Positions 1 through 8,124 are shown, counted from the first letter of the stretch. The stretch is 32,704 nt of DNA from Gluconobacter cerevisiae (GCF_015244675.1 NZ_JABCQO010000016.1:1-32704), one strand, 5' to 3'. Notes: generated from the sequence alone by a model not told the origin. Numbers and translations are program-made.

Positions 1-107
1 TCCTCAATCGCTTCACAGCGCTCGGAATCCCTCTCACACACGCGGTCGCGTAATGGAAAACTCTATAGCGGCCTCGTCACGCCAATAGACCGAATTGTGC
101 AACAGAG

Positions 108-137
108 CCCCCAACAGGCTGTCTACTGGTTTGGGGG
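108..137 (+). promoter_or_regulatory. Hairpin covering the speD ribosome binding site
   Basis: CCCCCAA (108-114) pairs perfectly with TTGGGGG (131-137). Inside it CAG (115-117) can pair with CTG (126-128) across a two-base bulge, leaving an eight-base loop. The G run at 133-137 is the only Shine-Dalgarno-like sequence before the speD ATG at 144, six bases away, so the stem would hide it. This suggests translational control of speD. I do not recognise it as a named riboswitch, and no T run follows, so it is not a terminator. Confidence 0.5.
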
Positions 138-143
138 TACGTG

Positions 144-623
144 ATGAACGCACTTGCTCAACTGGGGATGGTATCGGAACTCCCGAGAGATATCCAGAAC
201 AGCGCTGCTCACTTCGTCGAAGATGAGCGCAAGGATTACTTCATTGAGCGTGATGGCGAGCGGTTTGCTGGCAATCACCTGCTGATCGATTTCTGGGACG
301 CCCGGAATCTCGATGATCCGATGCGGATCGATGAAACGCTGTGCGAAGCTGCGGTTGCGGCTGGCGCGACGATTCTGCACAGCCATTTTCATCACTTCAC
401 GCCCAATGGCGGCGTGTCGGGTGTGATCGTGCTGGCGGAAAGCCATATCTCGATCCATACGTGGCCGGAACGGAATTACGCCGCTGTGGACGTGTTCATG
501 TGCGGCGCATGTGATCCGAACCTGTCGATTCCGGTAATGCAGCGCCTGTTCCAGGCCGGCCGGATCGAGGTCGACGCCGTGCGGCGCGGCCGCGTGCAGG
601 ACAAGGCCGTCAAGGCTGCCTGA
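144..623 (+). CDS. speD: S-adenosylmethionine decarboxylase proenzyme
   Basis: This enzyme makes decarboxylated SAM, the aminopropyl donor for spermidine synthesis, in the cytoplasm. It belongs to the short pyruvoyl-dependent prokaryotic class. The motif SGVIVLAESHISIHTWPE contains the self-cleavage site between Glu99 and Ser100, where Ser becomes the pyruvoyl group. His105 and Cys120 fall at the same spacing as the processing His68 and catalytic Cys83 of the Thermotoga enzyme (Ser63 there). The protein has 159 residues, with about 37 extra at the N-terminus compared with that enzyme. GTG at 141 is an alternative start; ATG at 144 was chosen because it lies six bases from the G-rich ribosome binding site rather than three. 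speE follows after a terminator, completing the putrescine-to-spermidine step. Confidence 0.95.
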   Translation: MNALAQLGMVSELPRDIQNSAAHFVEDERKDYFIERDGERFAGNHLLIDFWDARNLDDPMRIDETLCEAAVAAGATILHSHFHHFTPNGGVSGVIVLAESHISIHTWPERNYAAVDVFMCGACDPNLSIPVMQRLFQAGRIEVDAVRRGRVQDKAVKAA

Positions 624-630
624 ACTGATG

Positions 631-658
631 AAAGGGCCGGGTCAAACCGGCCCTTTTT
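631..658 (+). terminator. Rho-independent terminator between speD and speE
   Basis: AAAGGGCCGG (631-640) and CCGGCCCTTT (647-656) form a perfect 10-bp stem with a six-base loop and run into five Ts (654-658). It lies only about 30 bases before speE, so speE depends on read-through or on a very close promoter. The TATACT at 662-667 resembles a -10 box, but I see no convincing -35 for it. Confidence 0.85.
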
Positions 659-688
659 CAATATACTCCGACAAGGAAACGATGATCC

Positions 689-1561
689 ATGGCTGAAACA
701 TGGCTCAACGAGACACTGTACCCGGACTGGGGACAGCGCTTTCTCGTTACGCGTGAGCTCGCACGGGTAAAATCCGATTTTCAGGATGTGGTGGTGTTCG
801 AAAGCTCCAGCCACGGTCGCGTGCTGGTTCTCGACGGCGTCATCCAGATCACCGAGCGTGACGAGTTCGTCTATCAGGAAATGCTGACGCATGTGCCGCT
901 ACTGGCGCATCCCTGTGCAAAGCGCGTTCTGATCATCGGTGCGGGTGACGGTGGCGTTCTGCGTCGCGTGTTGCAGCATGAGACGGTCGAGAAGGCTGTC
1001 ATGGTCGAGATCGACGGTGCGGTGATCGAGCTGTCCAAGCAGTATCTGCCGAACATTGCCGGGGATGCCTGGAATGACCCGCGGGCCGAGGTCATTGTCG
1101 GCGACGGCATCGACTATGTGGCGAAAGCGGCTGATGGGTCGTTTGACGTGATCATCGTCGACAGCACCGATCCGATCGGTGTGGGCGAAGTGTTGTTCAC
1201 GGACGAGTTCTACAGCAACTGCGCGCGCATTCTTTCGGACGAAGGGCTGATCGTGAACCAGTGCGGCGTGCCGTTCATGCAGGCGGATGAACTGCATGAG
1301 ACGAGCCTGCGCCGTGCGAAGTTCTTCCCGCATGTGGGTGCGTATGTGGCGGCTGTTCCGACCTATGTTGGCGGGTTCATGACGCTGGGTGTGGCCTCCA
1401 AGGGGCAGGCGCCGAACACGCAGACGGTGGAGCAGATCCGCGCCCGTGCAGACGCTGCGAAGATTGTGGGAACGACGCGCTATTGGACGCCGGAGATCCA
1501 TGTTGGGTCGTTCAATCTGCCGCCCTATATTGCCGAGCATCTTCCGAAGACCGGAAAATGA
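689..1561 (+). CDS. speE: Spermidine synthase (polyamine aminopropyltransferase)
   Basis: It transfers an aminopropyl group from decarboxylated SAM to putrescine, giving spermidine and methylthioadenosine. The 290 residues match the usual length. The Rossmann-like nucleotide motif VLIIGAGDGG ends at residue 89, followed by the acidic VEID at 107-110, and VDSTDP at 158-163 carries the catalytic Asp. The start ATG at 689 is preceded by AAGGA (673-677), slightly far at 11 bases; an ATG at 682 is closed at once by a stop. The gene works directly downstream of speD in the pathway. It converges on the MarR gene at its 3' end. Confidence 0.95.
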   Translation: MAETWLNETLYPDWGQRFLVTRELARVKSDFQDVVVFESSSHGRVLVLDGVIQITERDEFVYQEMLTHVPLLAHPCAKRVLIIGAGDGGVLRRVLQHETVEKAVMVEIDGAVIELSKQYLPNIAGDAWNDPRAEVIVGDGIDYVAKAADGSFDVIIVDSTDPIGVGEVLFTDEFYSNCARILSDEGLIVNQCGVPFMQADELHETSLRRAKFFPHVGAYVAAVPTYVGGFMTLGVASKGQAPNTQTVEQIRARADAAKIVGTTRYWTPEIHVGSFNLPPYIAEHLPKTGK

Positions 1562-1567
1562 TCTCGC

Positions 1568-1594
1568 GCCTGCTCCTTCGATGAAGGGGCGGGC
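1568..1594. terminator. Hairpin between convergent speE and marR-type gene
   Basis: GCCTGCTCCTTC (1568-1579) pairs with GAAGGGGCGGGC (1583-1594) over 12 bp, including two G-T pairs, with a three-base loop. It fills the 35-base gap between the two convergent genes. There is no T run on either side, so it is a weak or Rho-assisted terminator at best. Confidence 0.45.
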
Positions 1595-1596
1595 GG

Positions 1597-2025
1597 TTAC
1601 AGCTGCTCTTTCAGGCTGTTGTTGATCCGTTCCAGAAGTGTTACGAGAATATCGCGTTCAAGGGGTGTAAACCCCTTGAGTGCTGCGTCTGTTAAATGTT
1701 CCATTATTGGAACAATATTCCAGCTTTTCCGCTGGCCGTCCGGTGTTAGTGTGACCTGTGTGCTGCGACGGTCTGTGGGGTCTGGCTTGCGCTGGATCAG
1801 GCCGTCGCGCTCCATTCGGGCGAGAAGTGTCGTCATACCCGGTTGTTCGATATCCGCAAAATCCGCGAGGGCTTTCTGATTGAGTGCTTTTCCGTCCTGC
1901 AGGGCCTGCAACACGGGGAGCTGACCGATCCGGAGGCCTGATTTCTTGAGGTCGCGTTCCAGCAAGTGCGTAAAGAGTCTGGTGGTGCGTGTGGTCAGGG
2001 CGCTCAGGGGCGACGGGGCGGTCAT
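1597..2025 (-). CDS. MarR-family transcriptional regulator
   Basis: A 142-residue winged-helix regulator of the MarR family, which usually represses its own promoter and neighbours until a phenolic or similar ligand, or oxidation, releases it. The DNA-binding region runs from about residue 34 to 92: helices around LPVLQAL and QKALADFADIEQPGMTTLLARM, then the wing PDPTDRRS (81-88), typical of MarR. The start at 2025 was chosen because GGAA lies just before it. In-frame ATGs at 2043 and 2058 also exist, but the 2058 codon lies inside a perfect palindrome that looks like the operator. The ligand and targets are unknown. The ABM monooxygenase and DUF333 genes upstream on the same strand are possible targets. 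Confidence 0.85.
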   Translation of the reverse strand: MTAPSPLSALTTRTTRLFTHLLERDLKKSGLRIGQLPVLQALQDGKALNQKALADFADIEQPGMTTLLARMERDGLIQRKPDPTDRRSTQVTLTPDGQRKSWNIVPIMEHLTDAALKGFTPLERDILVTLLERINNSLKEQL

Positions 2026-2051
2026 GCGGATTCCGGGGATCATGTGGATGA

Positions 2052-2073
2052 AATACATAACATGTTATGTATT
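2052..2073. promoter_or_regulatory. 22-bp perfect palindrome, likely MarR operator
   Basis: AATACATAACA (2052-2062) is followed at once by its exact reverse complement TGTTATGTATT (2063-2073). It lies 27-48 bases before the chosen start of the MarR-type gene. MarR dimers bind A/T-rich palindromes of this size, commonly over their own promoter, so autoregulation is the natural reading (inference). Confidence 0.7.
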
Positions 2074-2082
2074 CGGAAAATG

Positions 2083-2117
2083 AAAAACCCGGCTGGCCCT
2101 TGCGGGGCCTCACCGGG
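2083..2117 (-). terminator. Terminator after the DUF333 lipoprotein gene
   Basis: Read on the minus strand, CCCGG and GGCCC arms pair with GGGCC and CCGGG arms, with small internal bulges, and run into five Ts (2087 to 2083). It separates the lipoprotein gene from the MarR promoter region. Confidence 0.75.
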
Positions 2118-2125
2118 CTGAAAAA

Positions 2126-2407
2126 TCAGGGCGTCATCTTGGCCAGAGGCGCGACGCAGCGGTGTTCGCGGTAAAGCGTCCATTCGTCGCAGATCTGGTT
2201 GGGGGGAAAGGTGCAGGTGCCGGTTTCGCCGCCTGGCGTCCGGACATCGCCGTGTCGGCCGCCCTGCTGCGTGCAATAGACGCTGGCGGGGTTGGGGATG
2301 CCGATCAGGCGGGTGCGCGGATTATGCTGCGGATGGGACGCGCAGGCAGACACCGTGCCGCACAGGAGGGTGATGGCGAGGAGGCGTTTCGTGCTTGAAA
2401 GCTGCAT
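2126..2407 (-). CDS. DUF333 family lipoprotein
   Basis: A 93-residue secreted lipoprotein. The N-terminus has basic residues, a hydrophobic stretch and a lipobox VSAC, with the lipidated Cys at residue 22. The mature part carries the DUF333 pattern: NPASVYCTQQGG near residues 39-50, then Gly/Cys-containing strands, and CDEWTLYREHRC near the end. DUF333 proteins are sometimes labelled putative hemolysins, but the function is not established. The four conserved Cys in the mature domain could form disulfides in the periplasm. Its start lies three bases after the stop of the ABM gene, so the two are probably co-transcribed. Confidence 0.8.
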   Translation of the reverse strand: MQLSSTKRLLAITLLCGTVSACASHPQHNPRTRLIGIPNPASVYCTQQGGRHGDVRTPGGETGTCTFPPNQICDEWTLYREHRCVAPLAKMTP

Positions 2408-2410
2408 TGT

Positions 2411-2713
2411 TCAGGGAGCCCTTTTCTTCAGGAAGCGGACGCTGCGTTCCTTGATGTCCAGTTCTTTTACAGCGTTTGCGAAGACCTCGAAATGCGGGGT
2501 CCTGAGGTGCTCTTCGAAAGCCGCGCGGTCGGTATAGACTTCCACCAGAATGACGGTGTCGGCTTCCGTTTCGGGGGAGAGGACCGTGAAGCTGTGGCAG
2601 CCGGATTCGTCGGCGATGGAGCGTTCGCTGTCATAGGCGCAGGCTTTGAGAAATTTGTCATAGGTTGCCGGTGTGGTCTCGAATTCGGCAATGACCGTTA
2701 GTTCGCCAGCCAT
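2411..2713 (-). CDS. ABM-domain (YgiN-like) putative monooxygenase
   Basis: A 100-residue protein of the antibiotic biosynthesis monooxygenase superfamily, a small ferredoxin-like fold that usually works as a dimer without metal or prosthetic group. Typical features are the opening strand ELTVIAEFET, the DESGCHSFTV segment, VILVEVYTDRAAFEEHLRTPHF in the second half, and the final strand. The open frame extends upstream to 2833, but AAGGAGAA stands 5-6 bases before ATG 2713, which fixes that start. Substrates of this superfamily vary widely (quinones, heme, signalling molecules), so none is assigned. A second ABM gene lies at 7724-8035 on the other side of the gcv genes. Confidence 0.85.
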   Translation of the reverse strand: MAGELTVIAEFETTPATYDKFLKACAYDSERSIADESGCHSFTVLSPETEADTVILVEVYTDRAAFEEHLRTPHFEVFANAVKELDIKERSVRFLKKRAP

Positions 2714-2811
2714 GGAGTTCTCCTTTGTGCATTTAAGGTCTCGGGACACAACGCGGGAGCGATCGTAACGATTGCGGAGTTTTTCGGAAACTGGCAGGAT
2801 TGAATTGATCG

Positions 2812-2972
2812 ACACGGGAGAGATCAGCCGCAAGGCTGGCGCCGAAGGAGCAACCGCCCCGGAAACTCTCAGGCCAAAGGACCGAGGCGGTCAGGACATT
2901 CTGGAGAGAGGTGCGCGTGACGCATCCGCCGACGGGATAGCGATCTCAGGCGAAAGGACAGAAGGGGCGACG
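2812..2972 (+). promoter_or_regulatory. Tandem glycine riboswitch upstream of gcvT
   Basis: Two glycine-aptamer copies stand in a row. The first spans about 2814-2885, with GGGAGAG, GCCGAAGGAGCAA, GGAAACTCTCAGG and CAAAGGACCG. The second spans about 2902-2970, with GGAGAGAGG, GCCGACGGGATAG, ATCTCAGGCGAAAGGACAG. These are the conserved blocks of the gcvT element. Glycine binding normally switches on the glycine cleavage genes, and gcvT, gcvH and gcvP follow. The second copy has a shortened, less canonical P3 region. Confidence 0.95.
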
Positions 2973-3009
2973 TTTTTCCGGCCGCGTTCTGCGGAATGCC
3001 GGGGGCGTC
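2969..3009 (+). promoter_or_regulatory. Likely expression platform of the glycine riboswitch
   Basis: CCGGC (2978-2982) pairs with GCCGG (2998-3002), with CGC/GCG inside and GACG (2969-2972)/CGTC (3006-3009) outside. CCGGCC at 2978-2983 could instead pair with GGCCGG at 3037-3042, which is followed by GCTTTTTC just before the gcvT ATG. Mutually exclusive folds of this type suit a ligand-controlled switch, but I cannot tell whether it acts on transcription or on translation. Confidence 0.4.
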
Positions 3010-3052
3010 TGCATCTTCACGTCTTGAGATAGAATGGGCCGGGCTTTTTCGT

Positions 3053-4198
3053 ATGAGCGATTCCCTCCAGCGTACTCCCCTTTACGATCTGAATCTGGAA
3101 CTTGGCGCGAAGATGGTGCCGTTTGCAGGCTTCGAGATGCCGATCCAGTTCCCTGCGGGGCTGATGGCGGAACATCTGCATACGCGCGAGAAGGCCGGTC
3201 TGTTTGACGTGTCCCATATGGGGCAGATCCGTATTGCCGCGAAAAGCGGCGACGTGAAGGACGCTGCTGCGGCTCTGGAGACGCTGGTCCCTGCCGATTA
3301 TGTCGGACTTGCCGCCGGGCGTCAGCGTTATGGACTGCTGACCAACGAGGACGGTGGCATTCTGGACGATCTGATGGTCGCCAATATGGGCCATGATCTG
3401 CTGGTGGTCGTGAATGCCGGGTGCAAGGTTCAGGACGCGGATCGGATCGAGAAGGCGCTGTCTGATCGGTGTGTGGTGACGCGCCAGTTTGATCGCGGTC
3501 TTATGGCGCTTCAGGGCCCGGCTGCGGAAGCGGCTCTGGCGCCGCTTTGCCCGGCCGTGAAGGACATGCGCTTCATGGATGTGATCGAGACCGAGCTGGC
3601 CACTGCGACTGGGCCCGTGAAGGTGACGGTGTCGCGGTCCGGCTATACGGGCGAGGACGGGTTCGAGATCGGCTGTGCAGGCGCGGATTCTGAAAAAGTC
3701 GCGCGTACGATTCTGGCGCAGCCGGATGTGTTGCCGATTGGCTTGGGTGCTCGGGACTCGCTGCGTCTGGAGGCCGGGCTGTGCCTGTATGGGAATGACA
3801 TTGACGTCACGACCACGCCGGTTGAAGCCTCGCTGGGCTGGGCGATCCAGAAGGCGCGTCGTGAGGGTGGTTCCCGCGAGGGTGGCTATCCGGGTGCTGA
3901 GGTCGTGCTGAAGCAGACGCGCGATGGCGTGTCGCGCAAGCGCGTGGGTCTGCTGGCGGAAGGTCGGGCTCCGGTGCGGGCGGGGGCGAAACTCTTTGCC
4001 GATGCCGAGGGGCAGAAGGAAATCGGGGTGGTTACGTCCGGGGCGTTTGGCCCGAGCGTGAAGGCTCCTGTTGCGATGGGCTATGTCGCGTCAGATCATG
4101 CGGCGCTGGACACACCCGTCTTTGCGGAACTGCGGGGCAAGTATGTGCCGCTGCATGTGCGGGCGATGCCCTTCGTGGCACCCGGTTTCAAGCGCTGA
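3053..4198 (+). CDS. gcvT: Glycine cleavage system T protein (aminomethyltransferase)
   Basis: The T protein releases ammonia from the aminomethyl-lipoyl H protein and passes the one-carbon unit to tetrahydrofolate. The protein has 381 residues, the normal length. Seen in the sequence are TPLYDLNLELGAKMVPFAGFEMP at the N-terminus, FDVSHMGQ (51-58), the LLTNEDGGILDD segment with Asp100 at the position of the catalytic Asp, and SGYTGEDGFE in the second half. The open frame begins at 2996, but the ATG at 3053 aligns with family N-termini and clears the riboswitch platform. The ribosome binding site is poor, fitting riboswitch control. gcvH starts 35 bases after its stop. Confidence 0.95.
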   Translation: MSDSLQRTPLYDLNLELGAKMVPFAGFEMPIQFPAGLMAEHLHTREKAGLFDVSHMGQIRIAAKSGDVKDAAAALETLVPADYVGLAAGRQRYGLLTNEDGGILDDLMVANMGHDLLVVVNAGCKVQDADRIEKALSDRCVVTRQFDRGLMALQGPAAEAALAPLCPAVKDMRFMDVIETELATATGPVKVTVSRSGYTGEDGFEIGCAGADSEKVARTILAQPDVLPIGLGARDSLRLEAGLCLYGNDIDVTTTPVEASLGWAIQKARREGGSREGGYPGAEVVLKQTRDGVSRKRVGLLAEGRAPVRAGAKLFADAEGQKEIGVVTSGAFGPSVKAPVAMGYVASDHAALDTPVFAELRGKYVPLHVRAMPFVAPGFKR

Positions 4199-4233
4199 AC
4201 TTACAGTAGACTTTCAGATCAGGAAAAACAGCA

Positions 4234-4593
4234 ATGACGACCTATTACACGAAGTCCCATGAATGGATCCGCATCGATGGCGAGCAGGCTACCGTCGGCA
4301 TCACGACGCATGCCTCTGAAGAGCTTGGCGAGCTGGTGTTCGTTGAAGCCAAGGACGAGGGCACGGAAGTTGCCGCCGGTGATGCGGCTGCGGTTGTTGA
4401 GTCCGTGAAGGCAGCGTCCGACATCTATGCACCGGTTGCGGGCACGTTGGCTGGCTTCAACGAAGCGCTGTCCGATGATCCGACGCTGGTGGGCCGCGAT
4501 GCGGAAGGCGAGGGCTGGATCTTCCGCATGACGGTTTCCAACCCGGATGATCTCAAAGGCCTGCTGACGGCCGAACAGTACAAGAGCCTCTGA
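4234..4593 (+). CDS. gcvH: Glycine cleavage system H protein
   Basis: The H protein is the lipoyl shuttle between GcvP, GcvT and lipoamide dehydrogenase. The 119 residues carry the motif VVESVKAASDIYAPVAG, in which Lys59 is the lipoylated residue. An AGGAA sequence lies about 7 bases upstream of ATG 4234. A clear terminator follows 8 bases after the stop, before gcvP, which could raise GcvH/GcvT output above GcvP. No lipoamide dehydrogenase gene (gcvL/lpd) is in the window. Confidence 0.97.
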   Translation: MTTYYTKSHEWIRIDGEQATVGITTHASEELGELVFVEAKDEGTEVAAGDAAAVVESVKAASDIYAPVAGTLAGFNEALSDDPTLVGRDAEGEGWIFRMTVSNPDDLKGLLTAEQYKSL

Positions 4594-4601
4594 GGGCTTG
4601 A

Positions 4602-4630
4602 GGGGTCTGCGCTGGCAGGCCCCGTTTTTT
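4602..4630 (+). terminator. Terminator between gcvH and gcvP
   Basis: GGGGTCTGC (4602-4610) pairs with GCAGGCCCC (4615-4623), a 9-bp stem with one G-T pair and a four-base loop. It is followed by G and six Ts (4625-4630). It lies inside what is functionally one operon, so it should reduce but not abolish transcription into gcvP. Confidence 0.8.
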
Positions 4631-4671
4631 CTTTCAGCCTGCCCCAAATTCTTGCCTCCGCTTTTCATGAA

Positions 4672-7527
4672 ATGCCAGAGAACCTGCCTGTGACGACCTT
4701 GTGGCCTGCCCAGACCGAAGATTTCAGCTCCCGCCATATCGGCCCGCGCCCTTCCGAAATTGCAGAGATGCTGCGGGTTGTCGGGGCATCCAGCCTTGAT
4801 GATCTGATTGACCGGACCATTCCGGCCGCCATTCTCGATCGCGGAGATCACGGGATCGGCGCGGCCCTGACCGAGCAGGATGCGCTTGTGCGTCTGCGGC
4901 AGATTGCGTCGCGCAATCAGGTTCTGACGTCCATGATCGGGCAGGGTTATTACGATACGGTTCTGCCGCCGGTCATCCAGCGAAACATTCTCGAAAATCC
5001 GGCCTGGTACACGGCCTATACGCCGTATCAGCCCGAAATCAGTCAGGGCCGTCTTGAGGCGCTGCTGAATTTCCAGACGCTGGTGGCGGATCTGACGGGT
5101 CTGGATATTGCCAATGCGTCCCTGCTGGACGAGGGCACGGCCTGTGCGGAAGCCATGGCGCTGGCGCAGCGTGTGGGTAAGTCAAAAGCCACGGCGTTCT
5201 TCGTGGATGCTGACACGCATCCGCAGACGGTTGCCGTGATCCGCACGCGGGCCGAGCCGCTGGGCTGGGACGTTGTGGTCGGTGATCCGGAAACGGATCT
5301 GGATGCGTCCTCCGTGTTCGGTGCGCTGCTGTCCTATCCGGGTTCTTCGGGGCAGGTGCGGGATCTGCGCGGCGTGATTGCGGCGCTGCACGAAAAGGGC
5401 GCGATTGCGGCTCTGGCCTGTGATCCGCTGGCGCTCGTGGTGCTGGAAAGCCCGGGTGCGCTGGGTGCGGATATCGCGATCGGCTCGATGCAGCGTTATG
5501 GCGTGCCGATGGGGGCTGGTGGCCCACATGCGGGGTTCATGGCGACGCGCGATGCGTTCAAGCGACACATGCCGGGGCGTCTGGTTGGCGTGTCGCGCGA
5601 CAGTGCGGGCAAGCCCGCCTATCGTCTGGCGCTTCAAACGCGCGAACAGCATATCCGCCGCGAGAAGGCCACATCCAACATCTGCACGGCGCAGGCGCTG
5701 CTGGCGATCATCGCATCCATGTATGCGGTGTATCATGGTCCGGAAGGGCTGAAGGCGATTGCCGCGCGCACGCACCGGATGGCGGCGATCCTGTCCGCCG
5801 GGCTGAAGACTCTGGGCGCGCGCGTCGAGACGGAGGTGTTCTTCGACACGATCACCGTTCAGGCGGGTGCTGCTGCGCCACAGGTTCTGGCGCGGGCCGT
5901 GGCTTCGGGCATCAATCTGCGCGATGCGGGGAATGGCCGGATTGGCGTGTCCTGTGACGAGACCACGACGCCGGAAACGATCCGTGCAGTCTGGGCGTCC
6001 TTCGCAGGTGAGGATGCGGATCTGGTGTCTGTCGAGCAGGCGCTCGATGTGACGGATGCGTTGCCGGAAGGCCTGTCCCGGACGGCGCCGCTGCTGACGC
6101 ATCCTGTGTTCCATGCCCATCGTTCCGAGACGGATTTGCTGCGCTACATGCGTGCGCTGGCGGACAAGGATCTGGCGCTGGATCGCACGATGATCCCGCT
6201 GGGCTCATGCACCATGAAGCTCAATGCGACGGCGGAGATGATCCCCATCACCTGGCCGGAATTCGCGCGGATTCATCCGTTTGCACCTGCGGATCAGGTT
6301 CAGGGTTATGCCGAGCTGTTCACGTATCTGGAGCGCACGCTCTGTGCGATTTCGGGGTATGACGCGGTGTCGCTTCAGCCGAATTCCGGCGCGCAGGGCG
6401 AATATGCCGGCCTTCTGGCGATCCGCGGCTATCACCGCGCACGTGGGGATGAGAACCGGGATGTCTGCCTGATTCCGGCCTCGGCGCATGGGACCAATCC
6501 GGCTTCGGCCCAGATGGTCGGGATGCGGGTTGTCGTCGTGGCCTGCGATGAGAACGGCAATGTGGATGTCGAGGATCTGAAGGCGAAGATCGCGCAGCAT
6601 GACGGGCGCGTGGCGGCCATCATGATCACGTATCCGTCCACGCATGGCGTGTTCGAGGAGCGGATTGTCGAGATCTGCGAGCTGGTTCATGAAGCTGGTG
6701 GGCAGGTCTATCTGGATGGCGCGAACCTCAATGCTCAGGTTGGGCTGGCGCGGCCGGGTCTGTACGGCGCGGATGTCTCGCATTTCAACCTGCACAAGAC
6801 GTTCTGCATTCCGCATGGCGGTGGTGGTCCGGGCATGGGGCCGATCGGTGTGGGCAAGCACCTCGCGCCGTATCTGCCGGGGCAGCATGGCATTGCGGTG
6901 TCCGCTGCGCCTTTCGGGTCGGCATCCATTCTGCCGATTTCCGCAGCTTACATCATGATGATGGGCGACGAGGGCTTACGTCAGGCGACCACGATGGCGA
7001 TCCTGAATGCAAACTACATCGCGGCGCGTCTGGAAGGGCATTATCCGGTTCTGTATCGCGGCACGAATGGCTTTACGGCGCATGAATGCATCGTGGATCT
7101 GCGGCCGCTTAAGGATACGGTCGGCGTGACGGTGGATGATATCGCCAAGCGTCTGATCGATCATGGCTTCCACGCACCGACGGTCAGCTTCCCGGTGGCC
7201 GGGACGTTCATGATCGAGCCGACGGAATCCGAAGGCAAGGGCGAGCTGGATCGCTTCTGCGATGCGATGATCGCCATCCGTGCGGAAATTGCTGAGGTCG
7301 AAGCTGGGCATGTTGGGATGGAAGAGAGCCCCCTGCGCTTTGCGCCGCATACGACGGCGGATCTCGCAGGTGTCTGGGAGCGCTCCTACAGCCGTGAGGC
7401 CGGATGCTTCCCCGGTGGTGTGAACACGTCGAAATACTGGTCGCCGGTCGGGCGTCTGGACAATGCCTGGGGGGACCGGAACCTTGTCTGTTCCTGCCCG
7501 GATATTTCGACCTACGCGGAGGGCTAA
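4672..7527 (+). CDS. gcvP: Glycine dehydrogenase (decarboxylating), single-chain P protein
   Basis: This PLP enzyme decarboxylates glycine and loads the aminomethyl group on GcvH. At 951 residues it is the long form, with the two halves that some bacteria encode as GcvPA and GcvPB fused in one chain. The N-terminus has [15 protein letters not shown]. In the C-terminal half, [18 protein letters not shown] contains Lys709, the PLP-binding lysine, followed by the glycine-rich stretch. The second half begins around [24 protein letters not shown] 4672 has no strong ribosome binding site but matches the family N-terminus. It lies 78 bases behind gcvH with a terminator in between, and it is followed by its own terminator. 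Confidence 0.97.
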   Translation: MPENLPVTTLWPAQTEDFSSRHIGPRPSEIAEMLRVVGASSLDDLIDRTIPAAILDRGDHGIGAALTEQDALVRLRQIASRNQVLTSMIGQGYYDTVLPPVIQRNILENPAWYTAYTPYQPEISQGRLEALLNFQTLVADLTGLDIANASLLDEGTACAEAMALAQRVGKSKATAFFVDADTHPQTVAVIRTRAEPLGWDVVVGDPETDLDASSVFGALLSYPGSSGQVRDLRGVIAALHEKGAIAALACDPLALVVLESPGALGADIAIGSMQRYGVPMGAGGPHAGFMATRDAFKRHMPGRLVGVSRDSAGKPAYRLALQTREQHIRREKATSNICTAQALLAIIASMYAVYHGPEGLKAIAARTHRMAAILSAGLKTLGARVETEVFFDTITVQAGAAAPQVLARAVASGINLRDAGNGRIGVSCDETTTPETIRAVWASFAGEDADLVSVEQALDVTDALPEGLSRTAPLLTHPVFHAHRSETDLLRYMRALADKDLALDRTMIPLGSCTMKLNATAEMIPITWPEFARIHPFAPADQVQGYAELFTYLERTLCAISGYDAVSLQPNSGAQGEYAGLLAIRGYHRARGDENRDVCLIPASAHGTNPASAQMVGMRVVVVACDENGNVDVEDLKAKIAQHDGRVAAIMITYPSTHGVFEERIVEICELVHEAGGQVYLDGANLNAQVGLARPGLYGADVSHFNLHKTFCIPHGGGGPGMGPIGVGKHLAPYLPGQHGIAVSAAPFGSASILPISAAYIMMMGDEGLRQATTMAILNANYIAARLEGHYPVLYRGTNGFTAHECIVDLRPLKDTVGVTVDDIAKRLIDHGFHAPTVSFPVAGTFMIEPTESEGKGELDRFCDAMIAIRAEIAEVEAGHVGMEESPLRFAPHTTADLAGVWERSYSREAGCFPGGVNTSKYWSPVGRLDNAWGDRNLVCSCPDISTYAEG

Positions 7528-7552
7528 ACGCGTTTTCGGCCTGATGTTTGAG

Positions 7553-7585
7553 AAAAGGCGTCTTCCTTTTGGGAGGCGCCTTTTT
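7553..7585 (+). terminator. Terminator after gcvP
   Basis: AAAAGGCG plus TCTTCC (7553-7566) pairs with GGGAGG plus CGCCTTTT (7571-7584), with a TTTT loop and a T run. The stem is about 10 bp with two G-T pairs, extended by A-T pairs. Confidence 0.9.
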
Positions 7586-7648
7586 GCTGTTCGGGCTCTT
7601 TTATTGTGATACCCGGCATGGGTTCTTTCTCACAAAGGGGTGAGGTAT

Positions 7649-7664
7649 GGTTTCACGTGAAACA
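7649..7664. other. parS: parS-like ParB-binding site, copy 1
   Basis: The sequence is GGTTTCACGTGAAACA. Its 14-bp core GTTTCACGTGAAAC (7650-7663) is a perfect palindrome identical to the core of the bacterial parS consensus TGTTTCACGTGAAACA; only the first base differs. It lies in the non-coding gap after gcvP. ParB would load here to form the partition complex. A second copy lies at 11561-11576. Because a 14-bp match is very unlikely by chance, and two such matches within 4 kb more so, confidence is high even though parAB are not in the window. Confidence 0.85.
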
Positions 7665-7723
7665 CTGCCCGTCTGAGGAAGAAGAGCTTTCGGGTAGTTC
7701 CATTGTTGATGAGGAATTTCTCC

Positions 7724-8035
7724 ATGAGTCAGACGGTTCATATCACGGCTGTTATTACGGTCGCGGCGGACCATGTCGCAGCGGCAGAATATGCTTTTGC
7801 AGCCTGCATCGTGTCCTCACGCAAGGAAGAAGCCTGCCGCCAGTATGTGATCAGCAGGGACACCGAAAAGGCCGGACGGTTTGTGGCAACTGAAGTCTGG
7901 ACTTCTGAGGCTGCGTTCGCAGCACATCTGGCGTCGCCGCATTTCAAGGCTCTGGGTGAGGCCCTTGGAAAACTGGGCGCGGAGATCGATATCATGAAGG
8001 TTCAGCCGCTTGACGAGGCTGCGGACGCGGTCTGA
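7724..8035 (+). CDS. ABM-domain putative monooxygenase, second copy
   Basis: A 103-residue protein of the antibiotic biosynthesis monooxygenase type: strand TVHITAVITV, a helix AAEYAFAACIVSSRKEEACRQY, then ATEVWTSEAAFAAHLASPHFKALGEAL, the typical second half. The ATG at 7724 has TGAGGAA about 8-10 bases upstream; the frame opens earlier at 7703 without support. It shares the pattern F-x-x-HL-(T/S)PHF with the ABM protein at 2411-2713, suggesting distant paralogy, though overall identity is low. The substrate is unknown. It sits upstream of a CopZ-like gene in the same direction, 89 bases apart. Confidence 0.8.
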   Translation: MSQTVHITAVITVAADHVAAAEYAFAACIVSSRKEEACRQYVISRDTEKAGRFVATEVWTSEAAFAAHLASPHFKALGEALGKLGAEIDIMKVQPLDEAADAV

Positions 8036-8124
8036 AGAAGCGGTTTTTGTTTCTGTGGGAATAGGCCCCCATTTCGGGGATCGACTGCTTTGCGGAGCAG
8101 CTCTTGAAGACAGGAGAGTCTTTT

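Noticed and set aside
7606-7893. Open frame starting before the first parS-like site
   Set aside because: It overlaps the well-supported ABM gene in another frame and is Cys/Gly/Ser-rich; the FHVKH residues come from the parS palindrome.
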